Positions 10,501-21,179 of a stretch of DNA of 64,000 nt are shown in pieces. The notes below the pieces were generated by a model, which saw only the letters and a list, made by a program, of their open reading frames with translations, ran no database searches and was not told the origin of the DNA. Both the position numbers and the translations under genes were made by a program. The stretch's first letter is position 1. The number at the start of each line of letters is the position of its first letter. This stretch comes from Turnera subulata (lineage: Eukaryota; Streptophyta; Magnoliopsida; Malpighiales; Passifloraceae), in the NCBI GenBank assembly GCA_028386065.3, contig JAKUCV010002878.1, positions 218,968-282,967 on the forward strand. Direction: 5' to 3'.

Positions 10501-10830
10501 TGCATGATATTTTCTATTTTGAGTATTATTATTTTCATCTTCCGCTGCATGTGAAATAACTCGAGATGTCATGAATATTTTATCTCTATATCGGCAGTTA
10601 GCCGGAGTTGATTTTGTGATATTATGTCGGCGTGATGCCGTGATGGCTTACAACTTGTTAAGCCGGTTGATCTCATTTACTTTTATGACATCTCGTTGTT
10701 AATACATTTTCATGGAAAATGTTTGTATGCCGAAGCATCGGTTTTTGTACCCCGGGTTTCAAGAGTATTTTGGTAACTCTTTTTCGTTTAATTATTTTAT
10801 TTTTATTTAATTGGGGTACGGGCCTTCACA
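7509..10830 (+). repeat. Inner element 3' LTR
   Basis: This 3,322-bp terminal repeat is nearly identical to 258-3648. It ends CACA and is followed by the TSD TTTTT. Compared with the 5' copy it lacks about 70 bp net near 10197, where the AT-rich run seen at about 2940-3020 of the 5' LTR is replaced. Confidence 0.95.
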
Positions 10831-10835
10831 TTTTT
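10831..10835. repeat. TSD of inner element, right copy (TTTTT)
   Basis: This repeats the TTTTT at 253-257 directly after the 3' LTR terminus. Confidence 0.9.
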
Positions 10836-11544
10836 GTGGTGGCCATGACCTGGGTTACTTGTGATAAGCATGTCTATGCTTGGGATGTCTATCCCGTGAT
10901 TATATTTGGGATGTCTATCCCTGGGTTCTTATTTTTGGGATGTCGATCCCTGGGCTCTCTTGGTTGGTCTGGCACCCGAAATATGTTGATAACCAGGTCT
11001 GACCCCTAGCTTATCCGTGACGGGGCCCGGAAAGATAAAATTGGAAAATGGATTTTTGTTTAAGTCTTTTTGGTCTTGGACTGGTTTTGGGTCTTGTCTT
11101 TTGGATTGGTTTGTTTTGGCAGCTTTTGCCTGTTTTCGACCTTGAGTAATTTATAGTGTTGCATATTGATTGTCTATCCTTCGTCGGTGAGCACTTCGGA
11201 CTCACCCCTCACCTGCGGGCTTTCATCCCGTAGGTTGAGTTATTTGTGGTTCAGGTATGATACATTCCAGACAGGCTGCGGCGTTATCCCTCGGACAGGA
11301 CTCGGATCCATAGTTTGCATCATGTGTCGCATACAGTGTCTTTGTTAGATATTAAGTCTTCCGCTGTGCTACTTATTGTTATTGTTGGGCCTTGGGCCAG
11401 TTGTGATGTTATTGATGTTTATATTTTGGGTTGTTGAGCCAGAATTACTAATGTATACACTGTATGCTGGGCTTTGTTTGGTTGGGTCGTTACTGTTCCG
11501 GAACGTGTTTACTGTGTATGGTAAATACGGGTCGGGATGTTTCA
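10836..11544 (+). repeat. Outer element 5' LTR, 3' part
   Basis: This continues the outer LTR after the inner insertion and is nearly identical to 21446-22154. It has three GGGAT-N4-ATCCC hairpins (10882-10895, 10908-10921, 10937-10950). It ends GTTTCA, followed by the primer-binding-like site. Confidence 0.9.
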
Positions 11545-11565
11545 TTTTGGTAGCGGAACGGGCGT
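11545..11565 (+). other. Primer-binding-like site of outer element
   Basis: TTTTGGTAGCGGAACGGGC directly follows the 5' LTR, with the same core TGGTAGCGGA as the other two elements. Confidence 0.55.
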
Positions 11566-11638
11566 TAGGTCTTGTTGGGTAGTCCTTGTATGTTTGTTGT
11601 TCTTGTTTATTATTTTATATCATTTTAGTTAGTGCATT

Positions 11639-11695
11639 ATGGATCCAGTCAAGGGACGCCAGCTGTCGCAGAACATACACATAAGAGGTAATTGA
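11639..11695 (+). pseudogene. Gag start remnant (18 codons)
   Basis: ATG followed by MDPVKGRQLSQN-like codons corresponds to the MDPPQDR start of the inner gag at the same distance from the LTR. It then runs straight into sequence homologous to the inner element's post-gag region and stops at TGA 11693-11695. Practically all of gag and pol has been deleted. Confidence 0.65.
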
Positions 11696-11780
11696 TGCCG
11701 TAAATAAGCGGAAACATTGATATTATTAATATTACTAAAAACATTAACATTACATTGATAATTTATAAAAAGATATACAT

Positions 11781-12464
11781 TCATCTTCTCGGTACGACGT
11801 TGACCCTGAAGCTGTTGGGTTCATTGTTGATGTTGACCCTGATGTTGTCATTCCACGAGAACCACATGCCACCTGCGTTGTTCTGGCCAGGAAGCTCGAA
11901 CCGGTTTGCTGGAGGGAACCGGAGTGGGATGACACTGTGATCGTCTTCAAGCTGCCATTGGGTCTCCGTGAGAAGAACCAGGTTGGGCTTGTACTGGTTC
12001 TTCAGGTCCCTTAGGGTACGCGAGAACTCCTGGGAATGCCTACCGATTCCTCTGCAGTTTCACACCAGAAGTCGGGCCTTTGGCCAAGTTGCGGGTAACC
12101 GAGTGACTCTGGGCATGCTCTGGGCCGTCATCGAGAGTTGGTAGTAGGTACCATGGTCCAGGAAATGGCAAGTGGGCTTTAGGTTGAATTCCTGAAGTCT
12201 TTCAGAAATGAAAAACATGACGGAATTGGACGAGCCGTAGAAGGAAGTCCTTAGGGTACCTTGGTCCTCTAGGAAGAACGTCTCTTCCATGGGAGTGACG
12301 AAGAATCTGGACGAGTAGAGTTCATCTACGAAGACCAGACGGGGCATTCTGCCGAGCTCGTTCGGTAGTTCTTCCGGACGTTTGTTGATCATGTTGTAGG
12401 CCAGCCGGTTCCTTCTGCCTAGGGAGGCACCTTTGACGAAGAAGACAGACGATGGAGTAGGCAT
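11781..12464 (-). pseudogene. aORF-B of outer element, one nonsense codon
   Basis: This is the homologue of 5395-6078 with the same 684-bp length and no indels. It starts at ATG 12464. Codon 135 is TGA (12060-12062) where the inner copy has TGG; beyond it the frame stays open to the same terminal stop, including NCRGIGR and VLLTETQW. Either the protein ends at residue 134 or the stop is a recent inactivating change. A TATA box lies at 12582-12590, spaced as in the inner copy. Confidence 0.8.
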
Positions 12465-12581
12465 TCTGTCTAGGTGAGTTATGTGTTTTCTTTCTGAATG
12501 TGTTTTGTGTTGGTTTTTCTAAACGTGTTTCACAAAACCTACGTTCAAATGCTTTTGATGATTTGCTTCTCACCACTCCAT

Positions 12582-12590
12582 CTTTTATAC
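12582..12590 (-). promoter_or_regulatory. TATA box for aORF-B (outer element)
   Basis: The minus strand reads GTATAAAAG about 118 bp before the aORF-B ATG, matching the spacing in the inner element. Confidence 0.55.
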
Positions 12591-13404
12591 TCTTTTGGAG
12601 AGCGTGATTACCATTTTCGATCTTCAAGATTTTGCTTTTTGAAAATTTTGTTGTTGCCTCAATTATTACTTCATCACTTTATACGTTTTTCGGGCTACAA
12701 ACGCAAGTGTTTTTCAGCCCCTTCCCATCTTACAATTTTCTAACGCCCTGGCTACCTTGGCGTTTCTTTTTATGGTTTTTCTATATTTTCCTGCATCTTT
12801 TATCACATGTATCTGTGACCGTTGATGCTGGACTGATGGGACCATACCTCGAGTAGAGCGCATGTGCGACAAGCTTACACCTGTTCGGACATCATAGAGG
12901 GATACGAGACTTGACAAACGTTTTTGGCTCATGCAGAATTTGTGAACAAGTGGATAACGTTTCTTTCGAGGGACACAGGACGTGCTCGTGATCGTCACCT
13001 TGCGAGTTAACGGATGTCTTTTTCACGAGGGAAACCAACATCACCGTTAGCTGTGCATGTCACGTTTCTCGGGATCGAGGATGTTTACGACCGATTTGGG
13101 CGCTGATCATGAAAATATGTTTCTGTTTTAACTTCTTTATGTTTTGGTTTTGATAAAAGAGTTTTGTTTTGTTTTTAATTTCTTTATGTTGGTTTTACTT
13201 CCTTTTATTGGTTCTGTTTTCAACATCTTTATGTTTGATTTTATTTTTCTTTCTTGATGGTTTTGTTTTGCTTTGAATATTTTGCTTTTCTGTAAACATG
13301 ATTTTTCATTTCTTAACAAGAGATTTCGTAACATAAGAGTTTTGATTTTTTAAAAAACTTATTTTACTTTTCTCATAATGGTTTTACAACGGAGAAGAAG
13401 TACT
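12591..13404. other. Spacer between antisense genes (outer element)
   Basis: This is non-coding and T-rich, notably 13130-13340. It shares short blocks with the inner element's spacer but no conserved ORF. Confidence 0.5.
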
Positions 13405-13782
13405 CTATGGAGTTACATACTTCCCTAGGTCTTTTACAAGTTTTTGGATGGTTTTCACGTGGGGAAAGAGTTCCGCACAGGCCTGTTCTATCTGCATCAA
13501 CGCCGAGCTGACCTTCCCCAGTGAGACGTTTAGCTGCGTCAGTGTCTGCTGTGGAGTGCTGAATTCAGCCGTTGCTTTGCCCTTTCGATCATCAGCTTCT
13601 TTGCCAACACGCTTCTTTCGCCGCCTTGGGGAGACGACCATGTGTTCTTTCAGACCGACGATGTTCGTCTTGAACCGCTTCTTGGGAGGTTCTTCATCGG
13701 AGCTTGTCGGGAAAGCAGTACCACCGATGTAGCTGTTATCCTCGGAGTCAGAGGTGGTTCTTGATCTCAGTGGAGAGTCCAT
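13405..13782 (-). CDS. aORF-A of outer element
   Basis: This intact 125-residue ORF starts MDSPLRSRTTSDSEDNSY at ATG 13782. It keeps the KKRFKTN and RRRKKR basic clusters and the C-terminal heptad-like segment (LNVSLGKVSSALMQIEQAC). It differs from the inner copy by amino-acid substitutions and a single in-frame 21-bp indel. The element has lost gag and pol but kept this gene open. Function is unknown; nuclear targeting is an inference from the basic clusters. Confidence 0.75.
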   Translation of the reverse strand: MDSPLRSRTTSDSEDNSYIGGTAFPTSSDEEPPKKRFKTNIVGLKEHMVVSPRRRKKRVGKEADDRKGKATAEFSTPQQTLTQLNVSLGKVSSALMQIEQACAELFPHVKTIQKLVKDLGKYVTP

Positions 13783-13818
13783 GGCTGTGTGTGAGTTTGC
13801 CAGTCATGAGGTTCAGTT

Positions 13819-13825
13819 CTTATAG
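13819..13825 (-). promoter_or_regulatory. TATA-like box for aORF-A (outer element)
   Basis: The minus strand reads CTATAAG about 37 bp before the ATG, aligned with the TATATAAA of the inner element. Confidence 0.45.
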
Positions 13826-13956
13826 AGGATGAGATGTCGCTTAAGGGTATAAGCGGTATCTCATGTTGAGTTTGGACACCGGGCAGAGTGTACCAAAAGC
13901 TTATCGTGGTAGGACCCACGGATAAGGCAAGGAATTTTGAGGACGAAATTCTTTTT

Positions 13957-13967
13957 AAGGTGGGTAG
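13957..13967 (+). other. Polypurine tract of outer element
   Basis: AAGGTGGGTAG sits 2 bp before TGTAACAACCC, with the same upstream word GGACGAAATTCTTTTT as in the inner element. Confidence 0.7.
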
Positions 13968-14589
13968 ACTGTAACAACCCGGGTAAAAATTTGAATTTTT
14001 ATCAGGACTATAAAAGTCTTTTTACAGTGATTTACCGGATGAATTATTCTTGGGTAATTAATTCAAGGTAAATCGGGGATAGTTTTTTGTAACCCAGGTT
14101 TTTCCAGCGCTCGTAATTTTTCCGTGGATTTTTCGGACCTAAGTTGGTATTTTTCGGGTCCCGGAATCTTCTGAAAATCACACCGGAAAATAACCAAGGG
14201 GGTATCAGTTATTTTCTGGTCCAGACTGGACACACCTGCATAATTGAGGCTGCCTGTGTCGCCCGTGCTTGCCTCCTGTGATGCCCGTGATATCACCTCA
14301 CCTCTGCCTTTTCTTCTTCCCTGTATTTTTTTTTCTGCCTACACTATTTCTTCTCTGCCAACTTCATCTTCACTGCTAGCTTCTTATCCCCTCCTTACCC
14401 TGCAAAAGAAAAACCAGTTACCCTCCTCTCTTCTCAGAACCAGAACCAGAAAAAAAAGAAAAAAAAAAGAAAAAAACATAAAAGCATACACATCTACCAA
14501 CCGGTAGACGCCACATCATCCCCGTCACCTTCCTCACCTCCCGTTACTGTTCACGCGGTAACGAACCAAGCCACCGCACACATCACCAC

Positions 14590-15341
14590 TGATGCAAATC
14601 AAGGAACTAAACACCAAGGAGAAGACGTCAATGTTAAAGGCGAGTTGGGGATGCCATTGGGGCCGATTACACAAGCGCGTGCTAACAAGCTCAAGATGCA
14701 ATTGGAGCTTAAGGAGACATTTAAATGTGTGAGCACATTAAAAGGAGTCCGAAACTATTCGCTTTCAGTTCACTATTCAAGTAATGGTGCAACTCACTAT
14801 ACACGCGCTAATTGCATCTTTCGGTCACTGTCCATGCTGGAAATCACGGTTCACGCCGGAAATTACTGTTCACTTTCGGTTGGAGATTCCATTTTGGAGC
14901 TGGAGATGCCCGCTATCCAGGTTGGGTGCTCTTTCATCATTTGGTTTGTTGGTGTGTATTAAAGAACACAAAAGAAAAAGAAAGAAGAACCATTTTGCTT
15001 TGTATTTTAAATTCAATCAATTGCTTTTTGGCTTCTGTAAAAGCCAACCATTTGTAAACTTTGAAATCATATTATACATGATGATTTGAGTGTTTATAAG
15101 AAAGCTGAATGCTTCTCTTGGGAAGAGAGTGATTCTTCCAGTTTTTACTTCAAGCATTGAATTCAACTTATCAAGTAAGTTTTTACTTGTGGCGTTATTT
15201 CAATTCTTTCACACTCTTTGTTACCAATTCCTTGCTGTTTTGGGGGTGAAGAGTTCTATCCCGGTTGATTGAATTTGGGGTCGGGGACAAATATTGATTG
15301 GGAGGTGATTCTAGCTTAGTTCTAGGATTGTTGCCGTATCA
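14590..15341 (+). repeat. Third element 5' LTR
   Basis: This pairs with 18925-19842. It includes codons of the pol C-terminus (MPLGPITQARANK) near 14650-14690, mirroring the 3' LTR. Confidence 0.92.
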
Positions 15342-15345
15342 TCTT

Positions 15346-15358
15346 TGGTAGCGGAGCC
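15346..15358 (+). other. Primer-binding-like site of third element
   Basis: TGGTAGCGGAGCC lies 5 bp after the 5' LTR, the same core as in the other two elements. Confidence 0.55.
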
Positions 15359-16242
15359 TAGGTATCAATTCAACTACGTATCTTTATTTTTCTGCTCTTT
15401 GAATTCCAAGATTTTGTTGTCGGGCACTGTTCATTACTATTCGGTACTGTTTATTTCACGTACTGTTCATCACTGTTCTCGTACTATTCACGTTTTTACT
15501 GTTCACACCTTTTTTATTGTTCACGTCAAAACAGTAAAAGTAAAAGGTAAAAAAAAAAGAAAAGGACTGAATTCCAGAAATTGAGTTATCCTTGATAGTT
15601 TTGTAGTTGATTTGCTTGCAATTTCAATTGGCTTGTTGCTGCTGCAAGAAAATCATTCACATTGGGTTCAAATCTCTTATTCTTCTTTAAAAGGAATTCT
15701 GGCAGAATTTATTGATGTTCCATCTGGAGTTACTAAATTGTTGTTTTGGGCAGAATAGAAATGTATTGTTGGAATTTGGGTTGGTTGAGTTTGATTCCTA
15801 CTTATTCGTATCTTTCCTTTCATTCTGAGAATTTTTCATTTGTTGTTGTCCGCTCACTTCTTATTGAGTGATATTGTTTCAGAATTGCTCAATTATACCA
15901 GAAATCATTACCTACATTTTCCTCATCACATGTGTGCTTCTTTTCATTGATTATGTCTAAATTGCTTCTAAGTCTTGCGTTTTCTTTCATTCTTTAGGAT
16001 TTCATTGTTTTCCTATTGAAATTTTCGTTGCAGGTTTCTATATACTTGGTTGGTTGTGATTGATCCGGAAAAGTAAAACTGTGATAGAATCTTGAGCGGT
16101 AAAAGGCTGAGTGTGTGCACTAAATTTGAGAAGAAAAGTCGAATTTGAGTGAAACACGAGTGGACACATTCTGTTACGAGTGTAAACACGTGAGGGAGTG
16201 TGTGAGGTGTTTTCTACTAACAAGTTTTTGCAGGTTGATATC
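15359..16242 (+). other. Leader of third element
   Basis: This untranslated stretch contains repeated ACTGTTCAC/ACTGTTCAT words (about 15420-15520), also seen in the 3' LTR at about 19320-19380. There is no supported ORF. Confidence 0.5.
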
Positions 16243-16968
16243 ATGGAATATTTTAGATGTGGTAGAGGAGGTTACAGGATGGAAGCCAAGAAATCAACTC
16301 CTGTGCACTATAGCTATAATGAAGATGAGTTTGATGGAGTATGGGGACATGATAGAATTGGAGAAAGAGGAGGACGTAGTAAAAGAACATATAGAAATCC
16401 AAGCTTTGATAGGAGTGAAGGAGCAAATCGTGTTGATAGGAATGTTGGAAGCATCCAATTGAAAATTCTGCCTTTCTATGGCACGGATGATCGTGAAGCA
16501 TACTTGGAATGGGAGAAGAGAGTGGAGAAGCTCTTTGACTATCATAACTACTCCGAAGAAAGTAAGCTAAAACTAGTTGTTGCAGAATTTAGTGATTATG
16601 CACGTATTTGGTGGCATCAATTTGTTTTAGAGAGAAGAAGGTATGGAGAAGAGCCTATTAGTACATGGGCTGAATTGAAGAGGATTATGAATAAAAGATA
16701 CGCGCCTAGTCATTATTTAAAGGAGCAACAACAAAAATTTCTGACTAGGAGACAAGAGCCAATTTCAGTACATTATGATGACTATGTGGACGACTTTTAC
16801 GATAAAGAAGAAGAAGGGTGGCACCGCGTGGAGCATGGTGGAAGAAGGATTCGACAAGATAAAAGGCTAAAGGAAAAGGAGTCTATTCTTGCACGCCAAG
16901 AACGGTCGCATCAGATTTACCAGAAGATTAAATGGGAGGAAGAATTGAAGAGGGAAAGCCGAAGCTGA
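16243..16968 (+). pseudogene. gag: Gag-like frame of third element
   Basis: From ATG 16243 the frame reads MEYFRCGRGGYRMEAK and continues into a retrotransposon gag domain: KILPFYGTDDREAYLEWEK, IWWHQFVLERRR, and TWAELKRIMNKRYAPSHY. This is the capsid-like region of plant Ty3/gypsy Gag. It is followed by a charged stretch and a stop at 16966-16968. Coding similarity continues in the next frame from about 16949, indicating a frameshift. No zinc knuckle was found. The product would be a truncated Gag. Confidence 0.75.
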
Positions 16969-18322
16969 AAAGAAAACTGAGATTGAAAGGAAAGCTAAGC
17001 TTGAAATTCAGGCTGAAAGGCCTCAAACTACTTGTGAGATTGAGGAGAAGGTCGAATTGCAGAATTTGAATGAGAAACTTGAATTGCAACAATCTGGTGA
17101 AGTAGAGAAGAAGGCTGAGAGCCTTGCAAAAAGTGAGAAAGAAAGAGAGGAAGAGAGTCTTGTAAAAGGAGAGCTGAAAATAAAAGAGAAGAGAGAGGAA
17201 AAACTCGACTATGAGAGGAGTAAAATGGGTAAAAAAGTCGATATTGTTGAGACAAAAATAGAGACAAAAGAGAAACAAAATCTATATGCAAAAGAGAGTG
17301 ATATGAGGGTTGTTTGTAAAGAAAAGAAAGGCATGTTTGTACTCTTGTATTATGATGCTTATCTTAAGGGATCTAACCTTAACCCTTGTTTTTCTAGTTT
17401 TGTTCTTTCTTTGCAGATATTGGGGGATGCTTTCCCTAAGGAATTGAAGACCTGTGGAGAAATTGAGTGCACACATAGGGCGTCAATTACAATCAAAAGG
17501 GATCACCAGGTTTTAAGTTCCTATTCTATGATTTTAATGCCTAAATTGGACAACATGATGAGTGATTTATATTGTTGTTCTATTGATTATCATCCATATA
17601 AGTTACTTGTTATGCCTATTTTTGTGGAACGAACTAATGCTTGTTGCAAGTTGATTGATCCAGGAGGAGAATTGACGTTGTTTAAGGGAGTTGAGCATCA
17701 ATTCGATCACAAGCTTGGAACGCGTAGTCTATTGCCAAAGATGAATGGGAAGTGGCAAATGAGTGTGGATTGCCGAGAAGAACAAACACAAGTAAAGTAT
17801 CGATTTCTTCTGTCTAATGAATGCATGACTATGTTGGCTCAATTTCATAGTGTTTGTATGCATGTGTGTTTAATTAACTTGCTTGATGAATGCGTATGTG
17901 CAATAGTTAGGTTTGGTAACGCAGAATTTTTGATTGCATGTCATGAGTTGTTTCTTATAGTTTGCATTCAGTTCGGTATTATATGTTTTAAAACTTGCAA
18001 ACTAATTCGTGTTGAGTGTCTTATTGCATGCTTGATTTCTGGTAGTAATATGCATATGGTTCTTGCAATATCTATTGGTTTCACCATATGTGATGCACAT
18101 GTTCCAATCGCATTCTTTGATGCATGTGTTACGTTTGCATTACATGAAGTTGGACAATTACATATTGATTTTCATGAATCTAGGGATATTACACATGTTA
18201 TTTACAAGATCCATAGAATTATGAATTTTATTGCAGGTCATTCATTTGATGACGTTTTACATGTGATCTGTTTGCAAAATGTGAAGTTGGTTATTAGATA
18301 TGTAGTCCTCACATTGCACTGA
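16949..18322 (+). pseudogene. Rearranged gag/pol frame with EK-rich segment and RT remnant
   Basis: A long open frame has no ATG near its start. It first encodes a Lys/Glu-rich, likely coiled-coil segment (about 16964-17290). It then encodes ILGDAFPKEL and GVEHQFDHKLGTRS, followed by LLPKMNGKWQMSVDCREE. These correspond to the linker and first motif of a Ty3/gypsy reverse transcriptase. The catalytic motifs are missing. From about 17820 the sequence is Cys/Ile/Val-rich and not retroviral by eye. The frame ends at TGA 18320-18322, and the same frame reopens immediately. Confidence 0.6.
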
Positions 18323-18924
18323 TTATTCGCATTTAGTTACTGCATATTGTTGCATGAGACTGCGAGTTGTTACTTGTTATTGGATGTAGTACGTGTTGAT
18401 GCATGTGTTTATTTCAGATTGAGTGTTGCATATGTTATGTTCGTCTTATGTTTTGATGTTTTGCATGCTGAGCCTGTCGAGATCTTAAAGGATGCCATAT
18501 ATGATGAAGTTACGTTCTATTGCACATTGTTGTCGCACGGTATTCCTAGGATATTCATGTTTGATAGAGGCCCTAAGTTCTTGGATTATTGCTTGCGTGG
18601 GGCACAGAGAAAATTGGTGAATAAATTGCTAATTCTTGCTTGTTTTCGAGCTAGTAGTGGTTTACCACTTGTTTTCAGGTTATTTGTTTTACTCTTATTT
18701 TCTAAGAGGAATGCACGAGCTGATTCCGAGAGCAGCAAAATGCCATTCGATCCAGGAGTATGGGATTGGTTACTCTGTGGCTTTGAAAGGGTCAATGACA
18801 GTGCCTACACAGTGGATTCTCTAGGTAAGTATGGAGTTAGTATGGCAATCATCGTTCCTAATGTAACTCCTTTTGATTTTGTAGGTTTTGATTCGAGGGC
18901 GAATCTTTTTGAGGAAGGAGGGAA
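18323..18924 (+). pseudogene. Integrase and pol C-terminal remnants
   Basis: In the same frame as the preceding ORF, SHGIPRIFMFDRGPKFLD resembles the integrase-core segment that normally reads HGVPRTIVSDRDTKF. FDPGVWDWL, RVNDSAYTVDSLGKYGVS and NLFEEGGND correspond to the typical chromovirus pol C-terminus. The catalytic aspartates are not convincingly present. GAGGAAGGAGGGAA just before 18925 would serve as polypurine tract. The frame continues into the 3' LTR to 19558. Confidence 0.65.
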
Positions 18925-19842
18925 TGATGCAAATCAAGGAACTAAACACCAAGGAGAAGACGTCAATGTTAAAGGCGAGTTGCGGATGCCATTGGGGCCG
19001 ATTACACAAGCGCGTGCTAACAAGCTCAAGACGCAATTGGAGCTTAAGGAGATATTTAAATGTGTGAGCACATTAAAAGGAGTCCGAAACTATTCGCTTT
19101 CAGTTCACTATTCACGTAATGGTGCAACTCACTATACACGCTCTAACAAGTTCAAAGCGCAACTTCAAGTTTTCGTACAAGCAGTAACTTCACAAGAACT
19201 TCAAGAGGACACAAAGGCCAAGTTTGGAGAGGAGTTTAAAGAGATCCCCAAGTGTGTGAGCATTCTGGAAGATTCTAGTAAAAAATATGGGTTTTACTGT
19301 TCGGTCAGTGTTCATGCCGGAAATTACTGTTCACTTTCGGCAATTACTGTTCACTTTCGGCATTTACTGTTCACTTTCGGTTGGAGATTCCATTTAGGAG
19401 CTGGAGATGCCCACTATCCAGATTGGGTGCTCTTTCATCATTTGGTTTGTTGGTGTGTATTAAAGAACACAAAAAAAAAAGAAAGAAGAATCATTTTACT
19501 TTGTATTTTAAATCCAATCAATTGCTTTTTGGCTTCTATAAAAGCCAACCATTTGTAAACTTTGAAATCAGATTATATATGATGATTTGAGTGTTTACAA
19601 GAAAGCTGAATGCTTCTCTTGAGAAGAGAGTCATTCTTCCAGTTTTTACTTCAAGGATTGAATTCAACTTATCAAGTAAGTTTTTACTTGTGGCGTTATT
19701 TCAATTCTTTCACACTCTTTGTTACCAATTCCTTGCTGTTTTAGGGGTGAAGAGTTCTATCCCGGTTGATTGAATTTAGGGTCAGGGACAAACATTGATT
19801 CGGAGGTGATTCTAGCTTAGTTCTAGGATTGTTGCCGTATCA
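18925..19842 (+). repeat. Third element 3' LTR
   Basis: This 918-bp LTR carries the pol C-terminus (LRMPLGPITQARANK). A tandem triplet of the word TTACTGTTCACTTTCGG lies near 19324-19381; only one copy is present in the 5' LTR. Confidence 0.92.
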
Positions 19843-21179
19843 ACCACCCCCGTCATCGCCTCCCTCTCACTGTCGCCATCTTGACGCCACCTTCGTCGCC
19901 CGATTCCGTCGCTGGACACGCCGTACACGGCTGTGAACCCGACGGGCTGCACCTCCTCCCTGCCGCTCGTCGCCACCGCAGCAGGCCACGCCAACAGCTG
20001 CCGCCTCGTCGTGCCTCCCTTACGTCGCCTCTGCCACCGTCGTCACGCCGACTCCTTCCCGATCTGCTCGCGTGCCGCCGCCGTCGACCTCGTCGAAGGT
20101 GAGCAGACCCATGGTTGTTGTTGACCCGGGTGTAATGTGGCGGGTCTGACCCGTTTGATCCGGGTTGCGGGCTAGTTTATGGCTTGGGTTTTGACCCAGT
20201 TTTGGGAGTTGGGTTTTGGAGCTTGAACTGGGCTGAATGGGTTATGCTGCTGGGCCTGTGAGTGATTGGGCCACTAGACCTGCTGTGTGGGCTGCACCTG
20301 GTTGTTGGGTTGAGCTCATGCAGTGGGTCGGACTCAAACTATTCATGGCCCAACCTGGTTTAATAAACAAGTATACCTATATATTTACAAATTATATATT
20401 TTCTGGAAGAATAATTATAAAATTATATGATTATATTTTCTACAAAGGAAATAAATATATGGTGAAATAATTATTTTGACATATTATTATTTTTAAGAAA
20501 TTAAGGTAATTATGATATGAATTATATTTTTTGAAATTAATAGATGGCAAATACCTTTGAAATACTATGGATAAGTACATGCATAATTCATATATTATGG
20601 TAAGTAATTCTTGTGAAAATATTTTAGGAAATATATATATATATATATATACGTCATCATTATTTTTGGAAAATCATCTTATGGTATAAAAAGAATATAT
20701 GTTAAATAAATCTTATGGAAATATTTTTATAAAAGAATATAAGATATGATAAATAATTATTTTTATGAAAAATATTTTGGAAAGGGTATTATCAAGTATT
20801 AAATACCGGAATATTACCCGGATATAAATATGATATATTATCTTTAGAAATGGATTAATAATGGTAAATGATGATGATAAATATGGAATAACCCGAGACA
20901 ATAACCGAGCCGGCTAGCATTTTATTTTACGGTTACAGCATTAAACTGTCATTCGCATATTATTGTTGTACATCTTATAAGTGTGCATATTATGTGTTAT
21001 ATAGGAGTTGATATCGGGCAGTTTCCCGAGGAGCTGGCTTTGGGACCGGTCATTATCTTCAGAGTTGAGTAATCGGCCAAGGTGAGGATGGATTTCCTTC
21101 AATATGTGCCTGTATTACTCGGTTGTTGTGTTTGATGATTATTGCACTGTTGATTGTTGCATTTGCTGTGGTTTGTTTC

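Larger units (their letters stand above)
258..10830 (+). mobile_element. Inner LTR retrotransposon with gag, without pol
   Basis: This is a complete element of 10,573 bp inserted into the outer element's 5' LTR. LTRs at 258-3648 and 7509-10830 are nearly identical by eye, starting TGTAACGCCCCGG and ending CACA, with 5-bp TSDs TTTTT. The 3,860-bp internal region holds a primer-binding-like site, an intact gag, no protease, RT, RNase H or integrase, two minus-strand ORFs, and a purine tract. It is therefore non-autonomous, and any mobilisation would need pol supplied in trans. The near identity of its LTRs argues for a fairly recent insertion. The main LTR difference is a net loss of about 70 bp in the 3' copy near 10197. 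Confidence 0.95.
14590..19842 (+). mobile_element. Third LTR retrotransposon, degenerate gag/pol
   Basis: LTRs at 14590-15341 (752 bp) and 18925-19842 (918 bp) begin TGATGCAAATCAAGG and end GTTGCCGTATCA. They are flanked by the 5-bp TSD ACCAC (14585-14589 and 19843-19847). The 5' LTR lacks about 165 bp present in the 3' LTR. The internal region has a gag-like frame and heavily rearranged pol fragments (RT start, integrase core, pol C-terminus). The pol C-terminal frame runs into the 3' LTR, as is common in plant Ty3/gypsy chromoviruses. It is non-functional in its present form. Confidence 0.92.

Noticed and set aside
258..10830. Large direct repeat (258-3648 and 7509-10830) as a segmental duplication
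   Set aside because: The repeats have TG...CA ends, flank a gag with PBS-like and polypurine sites, and are bounded by a 5-bp TSD, so they are LTRs.
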